From JAJPKK01 sp963747835 (GTDB lineage Bacteria > Pseudomonadota > Alphaproteobacteria > Rhizobiales > Xanthobacteraceae): 64,000 nucleotides of DNA. This document shows, one piece after another, positions 1 to 9,048 of the stretch. The notes under the pieces are model-generated. The model was not told the DNA's origin. It worked only from the letters and a program-made list of their open reading frames with translations, and ran no database searches. Where the stretch lies: assembly GCA_963747835.1 (NCBI GenBank), contig CAVVGO010000005.1, positions 1,984,001 to 2,048,000 on the forward strand, read 5' to 3'. The position numbers were made by a program, and so were the translations under genes. Positions within the stretch are counted from its first letter, which is position 1, and each line of letters opens with the position of its first letter.

Positions 1-800
1 CTGTTGATGCGATAGCACATCGCCCCGGTCTTGAGCGTGAAGTTGCCGGTGGCGTCGGCGTCCGGGAGCTTGGTGACGAGGATGCTCGACTTTGCCCCGA
101 TGTAGCAGCCGAACGCCTGGCAATAGGTGCAGTAGGTGCAGGCCGGCCGCCCCTTGAAGGGCTGGGACAGGATGGCATGGGGGGTCGAGAACGGATGGTA
201 GCCGAGCTTCTTGGCCGCATCTTCGAACAGCACGCTCGGCTGGTCCTTGGTGAGCGCCGGGAGAGGATATTCGCGCTGGCGGGGCGCCTCAAAAACGTTG
301 CCGCCATCGATCTTGCGGCCCTGCAGATTGCCGGCCTTGCCCGACACGCCGATATCATACTCGATGCGGTCGTAGAACGGCTCTAGCTCGGCGTAGCTCA
401 GCGGCCAATCGGCGAGCGAGGAATCCGCCGGGATCGCCGACATGCCGTAGCGCTCGATGGTGTGGGAGCGCGCCCGGAAGTCGTCCTCGTGAAGGCGCCA
501 TGACACCGCTCCGTAATGGACGGTGCCGCCTCCGGCCTGGTTGCCATAGTCCATCTGCGGCAGGCGAAATGCCGGCGTGTTCTGGTTCGGCCGCCACGTT
601 ACCGGCTGGGTTTTGGGACTGGGGCGCAAATCCTTGCGCTGGAAGTAGCGCAGTTCGTCGAGGGTAAAATCAGCGGTCTTGAGGCGGGGACCGCGTTCAA
701 GGCCGATGACCTTCATGCCGGCTTTGCTGAGCTCGGCCGCCATAACGCCGCCAACCGCGCCCATGCCGACGATGACAACGTCCGTCTTTTCGGTTGCCAT
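1..800 (-). CDS. GMC family oxidoreductase, copy 1 (C-terminus beyond window)
   Basis: FAD-dependent dehydrogenase of the glucose-methanol-choline family, probably the large catalytic subunit of a periplasm-facing sugar/alcohol dehydrogenase. The start (ATG at 800) is followed by the Rossmann FAD loop GMGAVGG near residue 12 and the ELSKAGMKVIGLERGP strand-helix. Further on is a cysteine-rich CTYCTYCQAFGC stretch resembling the iron-sulfur cluster segment of FAD-glucose and fructose dehydrogenases. A purine-rich site (GGAAGG) precedes the start. Only about 266 residues lie inside the window. It is colinear without gaps with the N-terminal part of the gene at 1690-3408, so it is a paralogue. 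It sits directly downstream of the subunit-3 gene (3-base gap) and is surely co-transcribed with it. Substrate unknown. Confidence 0.9.
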   Translation of the reverse strand, partial: MATEKTDVVIVGMGAVGGVMAAELSKAGMKVIGLERGPRLKTADFTLDELRYFQRKDLRPSPKTQPVTWRPNQNTPAFRLPQMDYGNQAGGGTVHYGAVSWRLHEDDFRARSHTIERYGMSAIPADSSLADWPLSYAELEPFYDRIEYDIGVSGKAGNLQGRKIDGGNVFEAPRQREYPLPALTKDQPSVLFEDAAKKLGYHPFSTPHAILSQPFKGRPACTYCTYCQAFGCYIGAKSSILVTKLPDADATGNFTLKTGAMCYRIN

Positions 801-803
801 TGG

Positions 804-1496
804 TCACACCTTCCGGGTCGGAGCTTTAGCCTGCGCTTGCAAGCCCATGATGGGGGCGCGGGTGAACGCCTGTTTGCTCGCCATGTCGGCGGGGGTGTAA
901 TAGAGTTGGGTTCCGGGGAAACCGACCAGCCGCCAACCGGCGAAGTCCTTGTTGCCGCCATAGACCGGGTCGGCGAACATGCCTTCCATGGTATGGGTGC
1001 GCAGCGTGTTGAAGAACGCCTGCGCGGTCGGATAGGCGAATTCTCCCGCCTTGCCCTGCTCCATCGCGCCGATCACCTCGTCCTGCAGAGCCGGGGTGAG
1101 CTTCACGAAGGACTGGTTGTGGGCTTTGCGGCAATAAACGTCGAGCTGCGCCAGCCCGCGGCGATAGAAATCCTGTTGGTCCGCGTAGGCGCCGGCGAGC
1201 GCGAGATCGATATAATTGAGGACCCCGGCATCGCGGGCGCCTGGCTTCCCGGGCGCACCGGGCATCAGGCGCTCGGCGAAGGCCGCGACCGTTGCCGCAT
1301 TGTCGTCGTTAAAGAAGGCGCCGTGGGCGTCGCCATTATCGATGACGTGAGTTGTGTCGGGCGCCTCGGCGGTCTTGTGCGGTGGCTGATGCGCCGGAGT
1401 CTTCGCATAAGCAGTCTGCACCAACGTCGTGGCGACCGCCCCCGCTCCTACGGCGCCGACTATAAATGCTCGGCGGCCTTCATCATGTTCGCTCAT
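804..1496 (-). CDS. Gluconate 2-dehydrogenase subunit 3 family protein (small subunit of GMC dehydrogenase)
   Basis: 230-residue small subunit of a membrane-bound GMC-type dehydrogenase. The N-terminus has a twin-arginine-like signal (GRRAFIVG, then a hydrophobic stretch ending near TAYAKT), and the mature part matches the gluconate 2-dehydrogenase subunit 3 family (segment FFNDDNAATVAAFAERLMPG and the C-terminal GWRLVGFPGTQLYY). In this family the small subunit is needed for Tat-dependent co-export and maturation of the flavoprotein. ATG start at 1496 preceded by GGGAGGAAATC. It lies between two GMC flavoprotein genes on the same strand; the downstream one starts 3 bases after its stop. Confidence 0.88.
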   Translation of the reverse strand: MSEHDEGRRAFIVGAVGAGAVATTLVQTAYAKTPAHQPPHKTAEAPDTTHVIDNGDAHGAFFNDDNAATVAAFAERLMPGAPGKPGARDAGVLNYIDLALAGAYADQQDFYRRGLAQLDVYCRKAHNQSFVKLTPALQDEVIGAMEQGKAGEFAYPTAQAFFNTLRTHTMEGMFADPVYGGNKDFAGWRLVGFPGTQLYYTPADMASKQAFTRAPIMGLQAQAKAPTRKV

Positions 1497-1689
1497 GATT
1501 TCCTCCCTCGTTCCTCTGCCAAAAGCTCCGCGCGGCGATGGCCCGTTCCGGCTCCGCCGCGTCGTGTTCGCATTTCTGACGACCCTTCAGAGCCGTTAGA
1601 GTGCCCCCGTTGGCGGATGCAGGCAAGACTTTTTCTAATCTCTTTCGGCCAATCGTCACCATTTTGGTGTAGCGCAAATGCAGCGCCCG

Positions 1690-3408
1690 TTACACGAGCG
1701 GGCCGGGACTTTTCCTGTATTTGTTGACGATTGCGTCGGCGCTGAAGAACGCCAGCGCCTCGATGGTGAGCGTCGGATTGAAGCCGCTCATGGATGGGAA
1801 TGTCGAACTGCCGATGACGAACAGGTTCGGGATGTCCCAGGTCTGGCCGTACTTGTTCACGACCGACGTGTTGGGATCGTTGCCCATACGGGTGCCGCCT
1901 TCGTGGTGGGCACCAGGCATGCCCGGAGACAACGGCGCACGCCACACTTTGGATGCCCCCATAGCATGGCCCAGTTCCTCCATCTTCTTCATCATGAATT
2001 CGACGCGGGAAACCTCGTTCGGCCGCCGCCAATCATAGGTCAGCCGGGGCGCCGGCAGGCCCCAGGCGTCGCGCACCTCGGGATCGAGATCGATGGTCTG
2101 GTCGCCATAGGGAAGGTTCTCCGTCTGGGCATTGATGACGGCGTGCCGAGCGAAATATTTGGCCAGGAAGTCACGATAGGCCGCCCCCCACAGCGGCACA
2201 CCGGGCGGCGGCGCCATGGTGGTGGCGCTGATCGGGCCGCCTTCGAGATTGCCGGTACTGATCGAAATCTGGGCGCCGCGGATGAAGCCTATCCCGCCAT
2301 GGTCGAAGTTGTCGGCGTTGAAATCGTCGAGCGCGTGCTTCTGCGCGCTCGGCCCCATGAAGATGTTGACGTGGCGGTCGTCGAAGCCGACGTTCACATT
2401 CCCCATCATGTGCGCCATGATGTGTTTGCCGACATGGCCGCTCGCATTGGCCAGGCCGTTCGGGTGCTTGTCCGTCTTCGACAATAGCAGGAGGCGCGAA
2501 TTGTCGTAAATGAAGGTGCCGAGAATGACCATCTCGGCTTCGATGGTGTTGTCGGAGCCGTCGGGCCCGAAATAAGAGACGCCGGTGACACGCTTTCCAT
2601 TCGAGTCGCTGTTGACGCGATAGCACGTGGCGCCGGTCTTGAGCGTGAAATTGCCCGACGCATCAGCCTCGGGGAGCTTGGTCACCAGAATGCTCGACTT
2701 GGCCCCGATGTAGCAGCCGAAGGTTTGACAGTAGGTGCAATTGGTGCAGGCCGGACGCCCTTTGTAGGGCTGGGTGATGATGGCGTGCGGCGTGGAGAAC
2801 GGGTGGTACCCGAGCTTATTCGCGCCCGACTCGAACAGTGCCGACGATTGATCCCGCTGCAGCGGCGGCAGCGGATACTCGCGCTGGCGTGGTGCCTCGA
2901 AAATATTGCCGCCCTCGATCTTGCGGCCTTGCAGATTTCCGGCCTTGCCGGCGACGCCGAGGTCGTATTCGGCCTTATCGTAGAATGGTTCCAGCTCCGC
3001 GTAGCTCAGCGGCCAGTCGGCGAGCGAGGAATCCGCCGGAATGGCCGACATCCCGTAGCGCTCGATGGTGTTGGAGCGCGCTCTGAAGTCATCCTCGTGA
3101 AGGCGCCATGATACCGCGCCGTAATGCACCGTGCCGCCACCGGCTTGGTTGCCGTTGTTCTGTACAGGAAGCCGGGCGGCGCGCGCATTCGCGTTAGGGC
3201 GCCATGTCACCGGCTGGCGTTTGGTGTCGGGTCGCAAATCCTGACGCTGAAAGTAGCGCAGTTCGTCGAGCGTAAAATCCGCGGTCTTGAGGCGCGGGCC
3301 GCGCTCCAGGCCGATAACCTTCATGCCGGCCTTGCTGAGCTCGGCCGCGATAACGCCGCCGACCGCGCCCATACCGACGATGACCACATCCGTCTTTTCG
3401 ATTGCCAT
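1690..3408 (-). CDS. GMC family oxidoreductase, copy 2 (complete)
   Basis: Complete 572-residue GMC flavoprotein dehydrogenase. FAD loop GMGAVGG is near residue 12, the HYGAVSWRLHEDDF region follows, then the cysteine motif CTNCTYCQTFGC (candidate iron-sulfur ligand segment), and the C-terminal GMC domain with HEGGTRMGNDP and GSSTFPSMSGFNPTLTIEAL. The start at 3408 was chosen because GGAGGACCTGAC directly precedes it; a longer reading upstream lacks a good ribosome site. It is highly similar to copy 1, and even its upstream leader resembles that of the subunit-3 gene. The likely partner is the subunit 3 encoded just downstream. No cytochrome c subunit is seen in the window; it could lie beyond position 1. 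Confidence 0.92.
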   Translation of the reverse strand: MAIEKTDVVIVGMGAVGGVIAAELSKAGMKVIGLERGPRLKTADFTLDELRYFQRQDLRPDTKRQPVTWRPNANARAARLPVQNNGNQAGGGTVHYGAVSWRLHEDDFRARSNTIERYGMSAIPADSSLADWPLSYAELEPFYDKAEYDLGVAGKAGNLQGRKIEGGNIFEAPRQREYPLPPLQRDQSSALFESGANKLGYHPFSTPHAIITQPYKGRPACTNCTYCQTFGCYIGAKSSILVTKLPEADASGNFTLKTGATCYRVNSDSNGKRVTGVSYFGPDGSDNTIEAEMVILGTFIYDNSRLLLLSKTDKHPNGLANASGHVGKHIMAHMMGNVNVGFDDRHVNIFMGPSAQKHALDDFNADNFDHGGIGFIRGAQISISTGNLEGGPISATTMAPPPGVPLWGAAYRDFLAKYFARHAVINAQTENLPYGDQTIDLDPEVRDAWGLPAPRLTYDWRRPNEVSRVEFMMKKMEELGHAMGASKVWRAPLSPGMPGAHHEGGTRMGNDPNTSVVNKYGQTWDIPNLFVIGSSTFPSMSGFNPTLTIEALAFFSADAIVNKYRKSPGPLV

Positions 3409-3872
3409 GTCAGGTCCTCCCTCGTTTCCCTGCCGACGGCCCCGAGCAGTATCCGCACGTTTTGCGGTGCGGTGCGGTGCGCTTCGCTTGGCTCCGGCCA
3501 TGCCGCGTTCGCGGTTCTAAGGCCCGTCGTCGCTCCGAGACTGCGCCTGTTGGGGGACGCAGGCAAGGCGCATTTGGGTCGGCCTTGGTGCGGCCCGGTC
3601 ACACGTCGGTCGACGGCAGTCGCGACAATGTGACCTCGCGCGACCACTCACGTTGATTTTTGTCGAAACGTCATAAAAGCGGCCAGCACATTGAAGACAC
3701 GAAACTTTGAGCATGGCGGAGACGCGAAATCGGGTGTCGGGGGCGGCGAAGCACGATGACCGTCATGCGCGATCTGCACTCGACACCTATCAAATTGCCG
3801 CATCGCGGCGCTGTTCTTCATGAGCTGAGACTCTCGATCACATGTCGATACAAACCATGTTGGGAGCCAACC
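3409..3872. other. Intergenic region upstream of the GMC operon and of the small gene at 3873
   Basis: About 460 bases between divergent genes. It should hold the promoter of the GMC operon (minus) and of the small plus-strand gene. The part near 3415-3434 resembles the leader before the subunit-3 gene (1501-1520). Apart from a short pentamer repeat I see no gene-like composition, hairpin with T-run, or recognisable operator. Confidence 0.5.
3463..3481. repeat. Short tandem repeat, unit TGCGG (3 copies plus TGCG)
   Basis: Direct pentamer repeat in the leader of GMC copy 2, 55 bases upstream of the start codon. Not present in the similar leader at about 1500-1600. Confidence 0.55.
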
Positions 3873-4160
3873 ATGATTCGATCCCGCGATTACGGTTCGA
3901 TCGGCGCGCGAGCTGATTTTTCCACCGTCGGCCGCATCGAATACGTCGTGCGACCGCGGGGCGATATCTGGCTCATCGAACGCGCCGGCGATGAATATGG
4001 TCCATACAAGAATGGACGCGAGGCCTTGTTCTTTGCGATTGATGCGGCGCACAAATTTGGCGAGTTGGGCCGCGGGACCCACGTGCGGCAGATGGACCAG
4101 GCCGGACAGCCGCTAAGCACGTGGACCTACGGCATCGATCCGTATCCGCCGTTCTTCTGA
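3873..4160 (+). CDS. Small protein of unknown function, DUF2188-like
   Basis: 95 residues, cytosolic by composition, with no signal peptide. The pattern YVVRPRGDIWLIERAG, then EYGPYKNGREALFFAI, resembles small DUF2188-type proteins (Y-V-x-P-x-x-x-W-x-V ... A-x-x-x-A-x-x-x-A). The C-terminus STWTYGIDPYPPFF is characteristic of a small Hyphomicrobiales family that I know only as hypothetical. The ATG at 3873 is preceded by TGGGAGCC; an in-frame extension to 3756 exists but has poorer context. Stands alone between the GMC operon and the ABC transporter. Confidence 0.65.
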   Translation: MIRSRDYGSIGARADFSTVGRIEYVVRPRGDIWLIERAGDEYGPYKNGREALFFAIDAAHKFGELGRGTHVRQMDQAGQPLSTWTYGIDPYPPFF

Positions 4161-4428
4161 CCGCGCTCGCGTCTGTATTGGGCCCGTACCGCGGACTTCC
4201 ATCGGCAGCGGATGCACCGATACCCATCTTGTCAGACCGGACGACCGGTCCGCATACCGCCGAGCGTGAATCGCGTTCGGAGCCGTACCATTGAAATAGC
4301 TGGAAAGCTTGGGCACACTGCCGGCCGGCGCAACGCCGCCCGGGAGGTGTCGTCCTCACGGTTTCAACCGCGCGAGCCCGAGCCCATTTCGACATTCCGG
4401 CCGCGCGTCGAAATCCAGGAGGAACGCA

Positions 4429-5664
4429 ATGCCCCACGATCGGCCCCATCGTCCAAGCCGTCGCGAAGTCAGCCGCGGGGCTGTCGCTGCCGGCGCCACG
4501 CTTGCGACCGGGGCCGTGCGGGTGCGCGCTCAAACCGCAGCGCTCAAGCTCGGCGTATTGCTGCCGCGTTCGGGTTTCGAGGCGCTGATCGGCCAAGGCT
4601 GCCAGCGCGGCTTCGAGCTCGCCGTGCCGCTGCTGCGCGAGATGGGCACCCCAATCGAGCTCATGAGCGCCGACACCGAGAGCAAGCCGGACGTTGCGCG
4701 CACCCAGGCCGAGAAGCTGATCCGCGAAGGCGCGCAAGTGTTGTGCGGTGCGTTCGACTCCGGTCAGACTGCCGCTATCGCCCAAGTCTGCGAGCAGCGC
4801 GGCGTGCCGCTGGTGATCAACATCGCGGCCGACCCTAAAATCACTGAGCAGGGCTATAAGTTCGTCTTCCGCAATTTTCCGAACGCCGCCATGCTGTCGA
4901 CCGGCGCGCTCGCGGTCGTCAAGGACCTGTTCGATGCGACTGGCAAGACGCCCAAGACCGCCGTGCTGATGGCCGTCAACGACACCTTCGGCCAGGCCGC
5001 CCAGAGCGCGATCGCGACCCTGTTGCCGAAGCTGGACATGCCGTTCCGCCTGGTCGACACAATCCCGTACGATCCGCAGGCGCGCGATCTCTCGGTCGAG
5101 GTCGCCAAGGCCAAGGCCGCCGGCGCGGAACTCCATCTCTGCGTCACTCGGCTCAATGACGGCATCCTGATGGTGCGCGAGATGGTCAAGCAGCGCTACG
5201 AGCCGATGGCAATCATCAGCGTGGGCGCTCCCGGCTTTTACGAGCGCCCGCTCATCAAGACGTTGGGCAAATATGCCGAATTCTGCTTTTCCAACAATCC
5301 ATGGATGGATCCTAACCAGCCGCTCACCAAGACGGCCGAAGCGGCGTTCGCCAAGATGTTCCCGGATGACCCGTTCGACCTCAATATCGGATTCTCGCTC
5401 GAGGCTGCCCTGATCGCGGCCGACGCCCGCAAGCGCGCCGATTCGGCCAACCCGACCGCGCTGGTCGAGGCGCTGCGCGCCACCAACATCGAAAAGCGGG
5501 TCATGATCGGGGCTCCGATCCGCTTCGACGAAAAGGGCCAGAACGTCGGCAATCGCCTTGCCTCGCTGCAAATCCGCAATGGCAAGCCGACCGTGGTGCT
5601 GCCGGTCGCCAACGCGGAGGCAAAGCCGGTATTCCCGATGCCGGGCTGGTCACAGCGCGGTTGA
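4429..5664 (+). CDS. ABC transporter substrate-binding protein, branched-chain amino acid (LivJ) type
   Basis: 411-residue periplasmic binding protein (Peripla_BP_6 fold). The N-terminus has a twin-arginine-like signal (PSRREVSRGAVAAGATLATG, cleavage near VRVRAQ). The mature domain begins ALKLGVLLPRSGFEALIGQG and contains VLCGAFDSGQTAAIAQVCEQ and RGVPLVIN, typical of the family. ATG at 4429 follows an excellent AGGAGG. It is the first gene of an operon with permease, fused permease/ATPase and ATPase genes. Ligands of this family include amino acids but also aromatic acids and amides, so the substrate cannot be assigned. Confidence 0.9.
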   Translation: MPHDRPHRPSRREVSRGAVAAGATLATGAVRVRAQTAALKLGVLLPRSGFEALIGQGCQRGFELAVPLLREMGTPIELMSADTESKPDVARTQAEKLIREGAQVLCGAFDSGQTAAIAQVCEQRGVPLVINIAADPKITEQGYKFVFRNFPNAAMLSTGALAVVKDLFDATGKTPKTAVLMAVNDTFGQAAQSAIATLLPKLDMPFRLVDTIPYDPQARDLSVEVAKAKAAGAELHLCVTRLNDGILMVREMVKQRYEPMAIISVGAPGFYERPLIKTLGKYAEFCFSNNPWMDPNQPLTKTAEAAFAKMFPDDPFDLNIGFSLEAALIAADARKRADSANPTALVEALRATNIEKRVMIGAPIRFDEKGQNVGNRLASLQIRNGKPTVVLPVANAEAKPVFPMPGWSQRG

Positions 5665-5701
5665 ATGGCACGAGGCAACCAACCGCACGCCCCGACATCA
5701 C

Positions 5702-6601
5702 ATGCTAAGCCAGATCACGCTGAACCAGGCCGCGCTGACCTACATCAACATCATCGTCGCGGGCCTGTTGACCGGCTGCGTCTACGGGCTCATGGCGCTC
5801 GGTCTGTCGGTGATTTTCGGTGTCATCCGGATCGTCAATTTTGCCCACGGCGAGATGATGGTGCTCGCCATGTACGCGATCTTGCTCCTCAACCAGAAAT
5901 TCGGGTCTCGATCCGTTCGTGGTGATGCCGGCGGTCGTGGCGGCTATGTTTGCTCGCCGGCTATGCGCTGCAGCGCGGCCTCATCAACCGTTACATCGCG
6001 CGGCCCGAGCACGAGCAGTTCCTGATGCTGCTCGCGGTCGCAATCATGCTGACCAGCGGCATGTTGATGGTCTTCGGCCCGGACGCCCGCAGCGTTCAGG
6101 TCGATTACGCGTACAATTCCTATGAGTTTCGGCGGTGTGCTGGTCGACAAGGTGCGGGTGCTGGCCGCGCTCGGCGCCGTCGGCAGGCGTCGCCGCGCTA
6201 TGGGGATTTTTCCGCTTCTCTCTGAACCGGCAAGACGATCCGCGCCTGCGCCGACAACCAGATGGGCGCGCAGGTGGTCGGGCTCGACGTCAAGCGGCTC
6301 TATGCCGTCACGTTCGGCATCGGCACAGCCTGCGTCGGTGCAGCCGGCGCGCTGCTGCTACTGCTCGTCGACGTGCAGCCTTATATCGCGGCGGACTATA
6401 CGCTGCTCGCCTTCATCATCGTCATCGTCGGCGGGCTTGGCAGCATGCCGGGCGCGCTCGTCGCGGGCCTCCTGGTCGGCGTATCCGAAGCGCTGGCGGG
6501 CTTTCATCATCCTGCCCTCGCTCAAGAGCATGTTCAGCTTCGCGCTCCTCATCATCGTGCTGCTGGTGCGGCCGCAGGGTCTGCTGGGGCGGCGGGCATG
6601 A
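5702..6601 (+). pseudogene. livH: Branched-chain amino acid ABC transporter permease LivH, six frame breaks
   Basis: Inner-membrane permease (BPD_transp_2). Recognisable pieces in order: TYINIIVAGLLTGCVYGLMA, SVIFGVIRIVNFAHGEMM, GYALQRGLINRYIARPEHE, TGKTIRACADNQMGAQVVGL, TLLAFIIVIVGGLGSMPGA and LLIIVLLVRPQGLLG. They lie in different frames. Each break is repaired by removing one base from a short run: GGG 5903-5905, TTT 5949-5951, TTT 6127-6129, GG 6182-6183, AA 6225-6226, TTT 6502-6504. After removal the length is 894 bases = 298 codons, the normal LivH size. I infer sequencing overcalls and an intact gene in the organism. The stop overlaps the start of the next gene (ATGA). Confidence 0.8.
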
Positions 6602-8332
6602 CGCCGTTCGCGGGCCTGTCGCGCCGCGCGGCAATCGCGGCGCTCGGCCGTGTTCGTTGGCCGTGATCGCTGTCCTGCCGCTCTTCGTCGGTGGCTATAT
6701 GGTGTCCGTCCTGGTGGTAGTGCTGTTCTCGGCCTATCTCGGCCAGGCCTGGAACATCATGATGGGATTCGCCGGCCAGCTTTCGCTCGGCCACGCGCTT
6801 TATGTTGGCCTTGGCGCCTATGTCAGCGCGGGCTGTTCGTCCATTATGGTCTGGCGCCGTGGATCGGAATGCTGGCCGGCATGGCGGTGGCGGCGTCGCC
6901 GGGCAGCGTCATCGCCGCCTTGAGCTTCCGCTTCGGCGTGACCGGGACCTATTTCGCCTTGCTCACCATCGCGTTCGCCGAGTTCACCCGCATCGCCTTC
7001 AATCATTTCGATTGGGTCGGCGGCTCAAGCGGACTGTTCCTGCCGGTTGCAAATGCTGAGCCCGCGACGACGTCGTGCATCTGCGCGGCTCGCCGGTGAT
7101 GTTCTATTACGTCCTGCTGGTGCTGACGCTCGCGGCGCTGGCGCTCAGCCGCATGGCCTGCTGCGCTGGCGCGTCGGGTTACTATTGGCAGGCGATCCGC
7201 GAGGACCAGGCGGCTGCGCCGGCGCTCGGCGATCGACGTGTTCCGCTACAAGATTGCGCGGTGGCGCTGTCGGCGGTGATGACGGCGGTCGCGGGCACGC
7301 TTTTGGCGTTCTACGACAACAACCTCTATCCCGACACCGACTTCGGGATCAGCCGCTCGATCGACATCATCACGGCGCCGATCATCGGTGGCATCGGCAC
7401 CTTGATCGGCCCAATCCTCGGCGCCGTGGTGCTGACGGCGCTCAGCGAGACGATGACGAATGTCAGCGCGAGCCTCGGCATCAACGGCCTCAAGCAGTTC
7501 ATCTACGGCGCGGCGCTGCTGGTCATCGTGATGTTGCAGCCCGCCGGCCTGTGGCCGTGGCTCAAGGCCCGCCTCGAGGCTCGACGAGGGCGAGACGTGA
7601 GCGTGCCACTGCTCTCGGTCGACGGCATCTCCAAGCGCTTCAGCGGGCTGCAGGCGGTCGACGGGGTGAGCTTTACGGTGCCGCCGGGCGCCATCGTCGG
7701 GCTGATCGGGCCGAACGGAGCCGGCAAGACCACGATCTTCAACCTGATCGCGGGCGTGTTTCGTCCCGACGCCGGTACCATCAGGCTCGGCGACCGGGAC
7801 ATCACCGGCCTGCGGCCGGACCTCGCCTGTGGCGCGGGTATCGGCCGCACCTTCCAGGTGGTGCGACCGTTCGGGGCGCTTACGGTGCTCGACAACGTCA
7901 TGGTGGGGGCGTTCAAGCGCACCGCCTCGCCGGCCGCCGCACGCCGCGCCGCCATGCGTATCCTGGAGCGCATCGGACTCGCCGATAAGGCGAATGCGGT
8001 GGCGGCGAGCCTCACCCTCCCGGATCGCAAGCGGCTCGAGACGGCACGCGCGCTCGCAACCGGCCCGCAAGCTCCTGCTGCTCGACGAGGTGATGGCAGG
8101 GCTGCGGCCGGTCGAGATCGATGTCATGGTACGGGTATTCGCCGACCTGTCCCGCGATACGGGACTTGCTATCCTTCTCACCGAGCATGTCATGCGCGCC
8201 GTCATGGCGCTGTCCCAGCACATCGTCGTGGTGCATCACGGCCAGAAGATCTGCGAAGGGCCGCCCGAAATGGTGGCGCGCGATGATAAGGTCATCGCGT
8301 GCTATCTCGGCGCCGCCTCGGCGCAAGCCTGA
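6598..8332 (+). pseudogene. Fused permease/ATP-binding protein LivM-LivG, several frame breaks
   Basis: The N-terminal half is a LivM permease (LFSAYLGQAWNIMMGFAGQL, GHALYVGLGAYVSAG, GYYWQAIREDQAAA, DNNLYPDTDFGISRSIDIIT, QPAGLWPWLKARLEARRG). The C-terminal half is a LivG ATPase (Walker A GPNGAGKTTIFNLI, then LLLLDEVMAGLRPVEID, LTEHVMRAVMALS). The two halves are in the same frame with no stop between them around 7600, and fused proteins of about 580-590 residues are common in this group. A GTG at 7600 could instead start a separate livG. Frame breaks occur near 6650, 6830, 7065, 7150, 7176-7178 (GGG for GG), 7229, 7258 and 8065. Both insertions and deletions are needed, yet the protein sequence between breaks is well conserved. 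Confidence 0.7.
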
Positions 8333-8339
8333 GCAGCCC

Positions 8340-9047
8340 ATGCTCAAAGTGAGCAATCTCGACCTGTTCTACGGCGACGCGCAGGCGCTTGACGACGTTT
8401 CCCTCGACGTCGCCGTTGGCGAGGTGGTGGCGATCGTCGGCGCCAACGGCGCAGGCAAAACCTCGCTCATTCGCACAATATTCGGCATGCACCGGCCTGC
8501 TCGCGGCGAGATCAGCCTTGAGGGCAGCAGCATCGTCCGCGAGCCGCCACATCGCATCTGCAATCTGGGCATCGGCCAAGTCGCCGAAGGCCGTCAGCTG
8601 TTCCCCACCATGACGGTCGCCGAGAACCTTGAAATGGGCGCCGTGGTGCCCCGAGCGCGCGCTGGGGCGGCCATCGCGATGAAACGGGTTCTGGCGTTGT
8701 TCCCGCGCCTGGAGGAGCGTCGGCGCCAGCAGGCCGGGACGCTGTCCGGCGGCGAGCAGCAGATGCTCGCCATCGCCCGCTGCCTGATGGGCCAGCCGCA
8801 CCTCGTCATGCTGGATGAGCCCTCGCTCGGTCTGGCGCCGATGGTGGTGGACGAAGTCTTCACGGTAATCCGCGACCTCAACCGCCGCGAAGGACTCACC
8901 ATCGTACTGGTGGAGCAGAACGTGGTGCAGTCGCTGGCGCTCGCCCATCGCGGCTACGTGCTGGAGAATGGCCGCATCGTCATCAGCGGCAGCGGTTCCG
9001 AACTTCTTGCCGATGACCGCGTCCGCCGCGCCTATATCGGGCTGTAG
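8340..9047 (+). CDS. livF: ABC transporter ATP-binding protein LivF type
   Basis: 235-residue ATPase that with the LivG part powers the Liv-type importer. Walker A GANGAGKTS near residue 36, signature LSGGEQQMLAIARCLM, Walker B LVMLDEPSLGLAP, and the switch histidine region replaced by the LivF-typical VLVEQNV. C-terminus RVRRAYIGL is also typical. Starts 7 bases after the preceding stop; last gene of the operon that begins with the binding protein at 4429. This gene is free of frame breaks. Confidence 0.93.
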   Translation: MLKVSNLDLFYGDAQALDDVSLDVAVGEVVAIVGANGAGKTSLIRTIFGMHRPARGEISLEGSSIVREPPHRICNLGIGQVAEGRQLFPTMTVAENLEMGAVVPRARAGAAIAMKRVLALFPRLEERRRQQAGTLSGGEQQMLAIARCLMGQPHLVMLDEPSLGLAPMVVDEVFTVIRDLNRREGLTIVLVEQNVVQSLALAHRGYVLENGRIVISGSGSELLADDRVRRAYIGL

Positions 9048-9048
9048 G

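Noticed and set aside
516..1727. Open frame of 403 codons on the plus strand
   Set aside because: Antisense to the GMC and subunit-3 genes, no recognisable domain, no ribosome site.
3648..4082. 144-codon minus-strand frame
   Set aside because: Mostly antisense to the better supported small gene at 3873-4160, and without a ribosome site or domain.
3973..5571. Open frame of 532 codons on the minus strand
   Set aside because: Antisense to the Liv-type binding protein, which has a signal peptide, ribosome site and family motifs.
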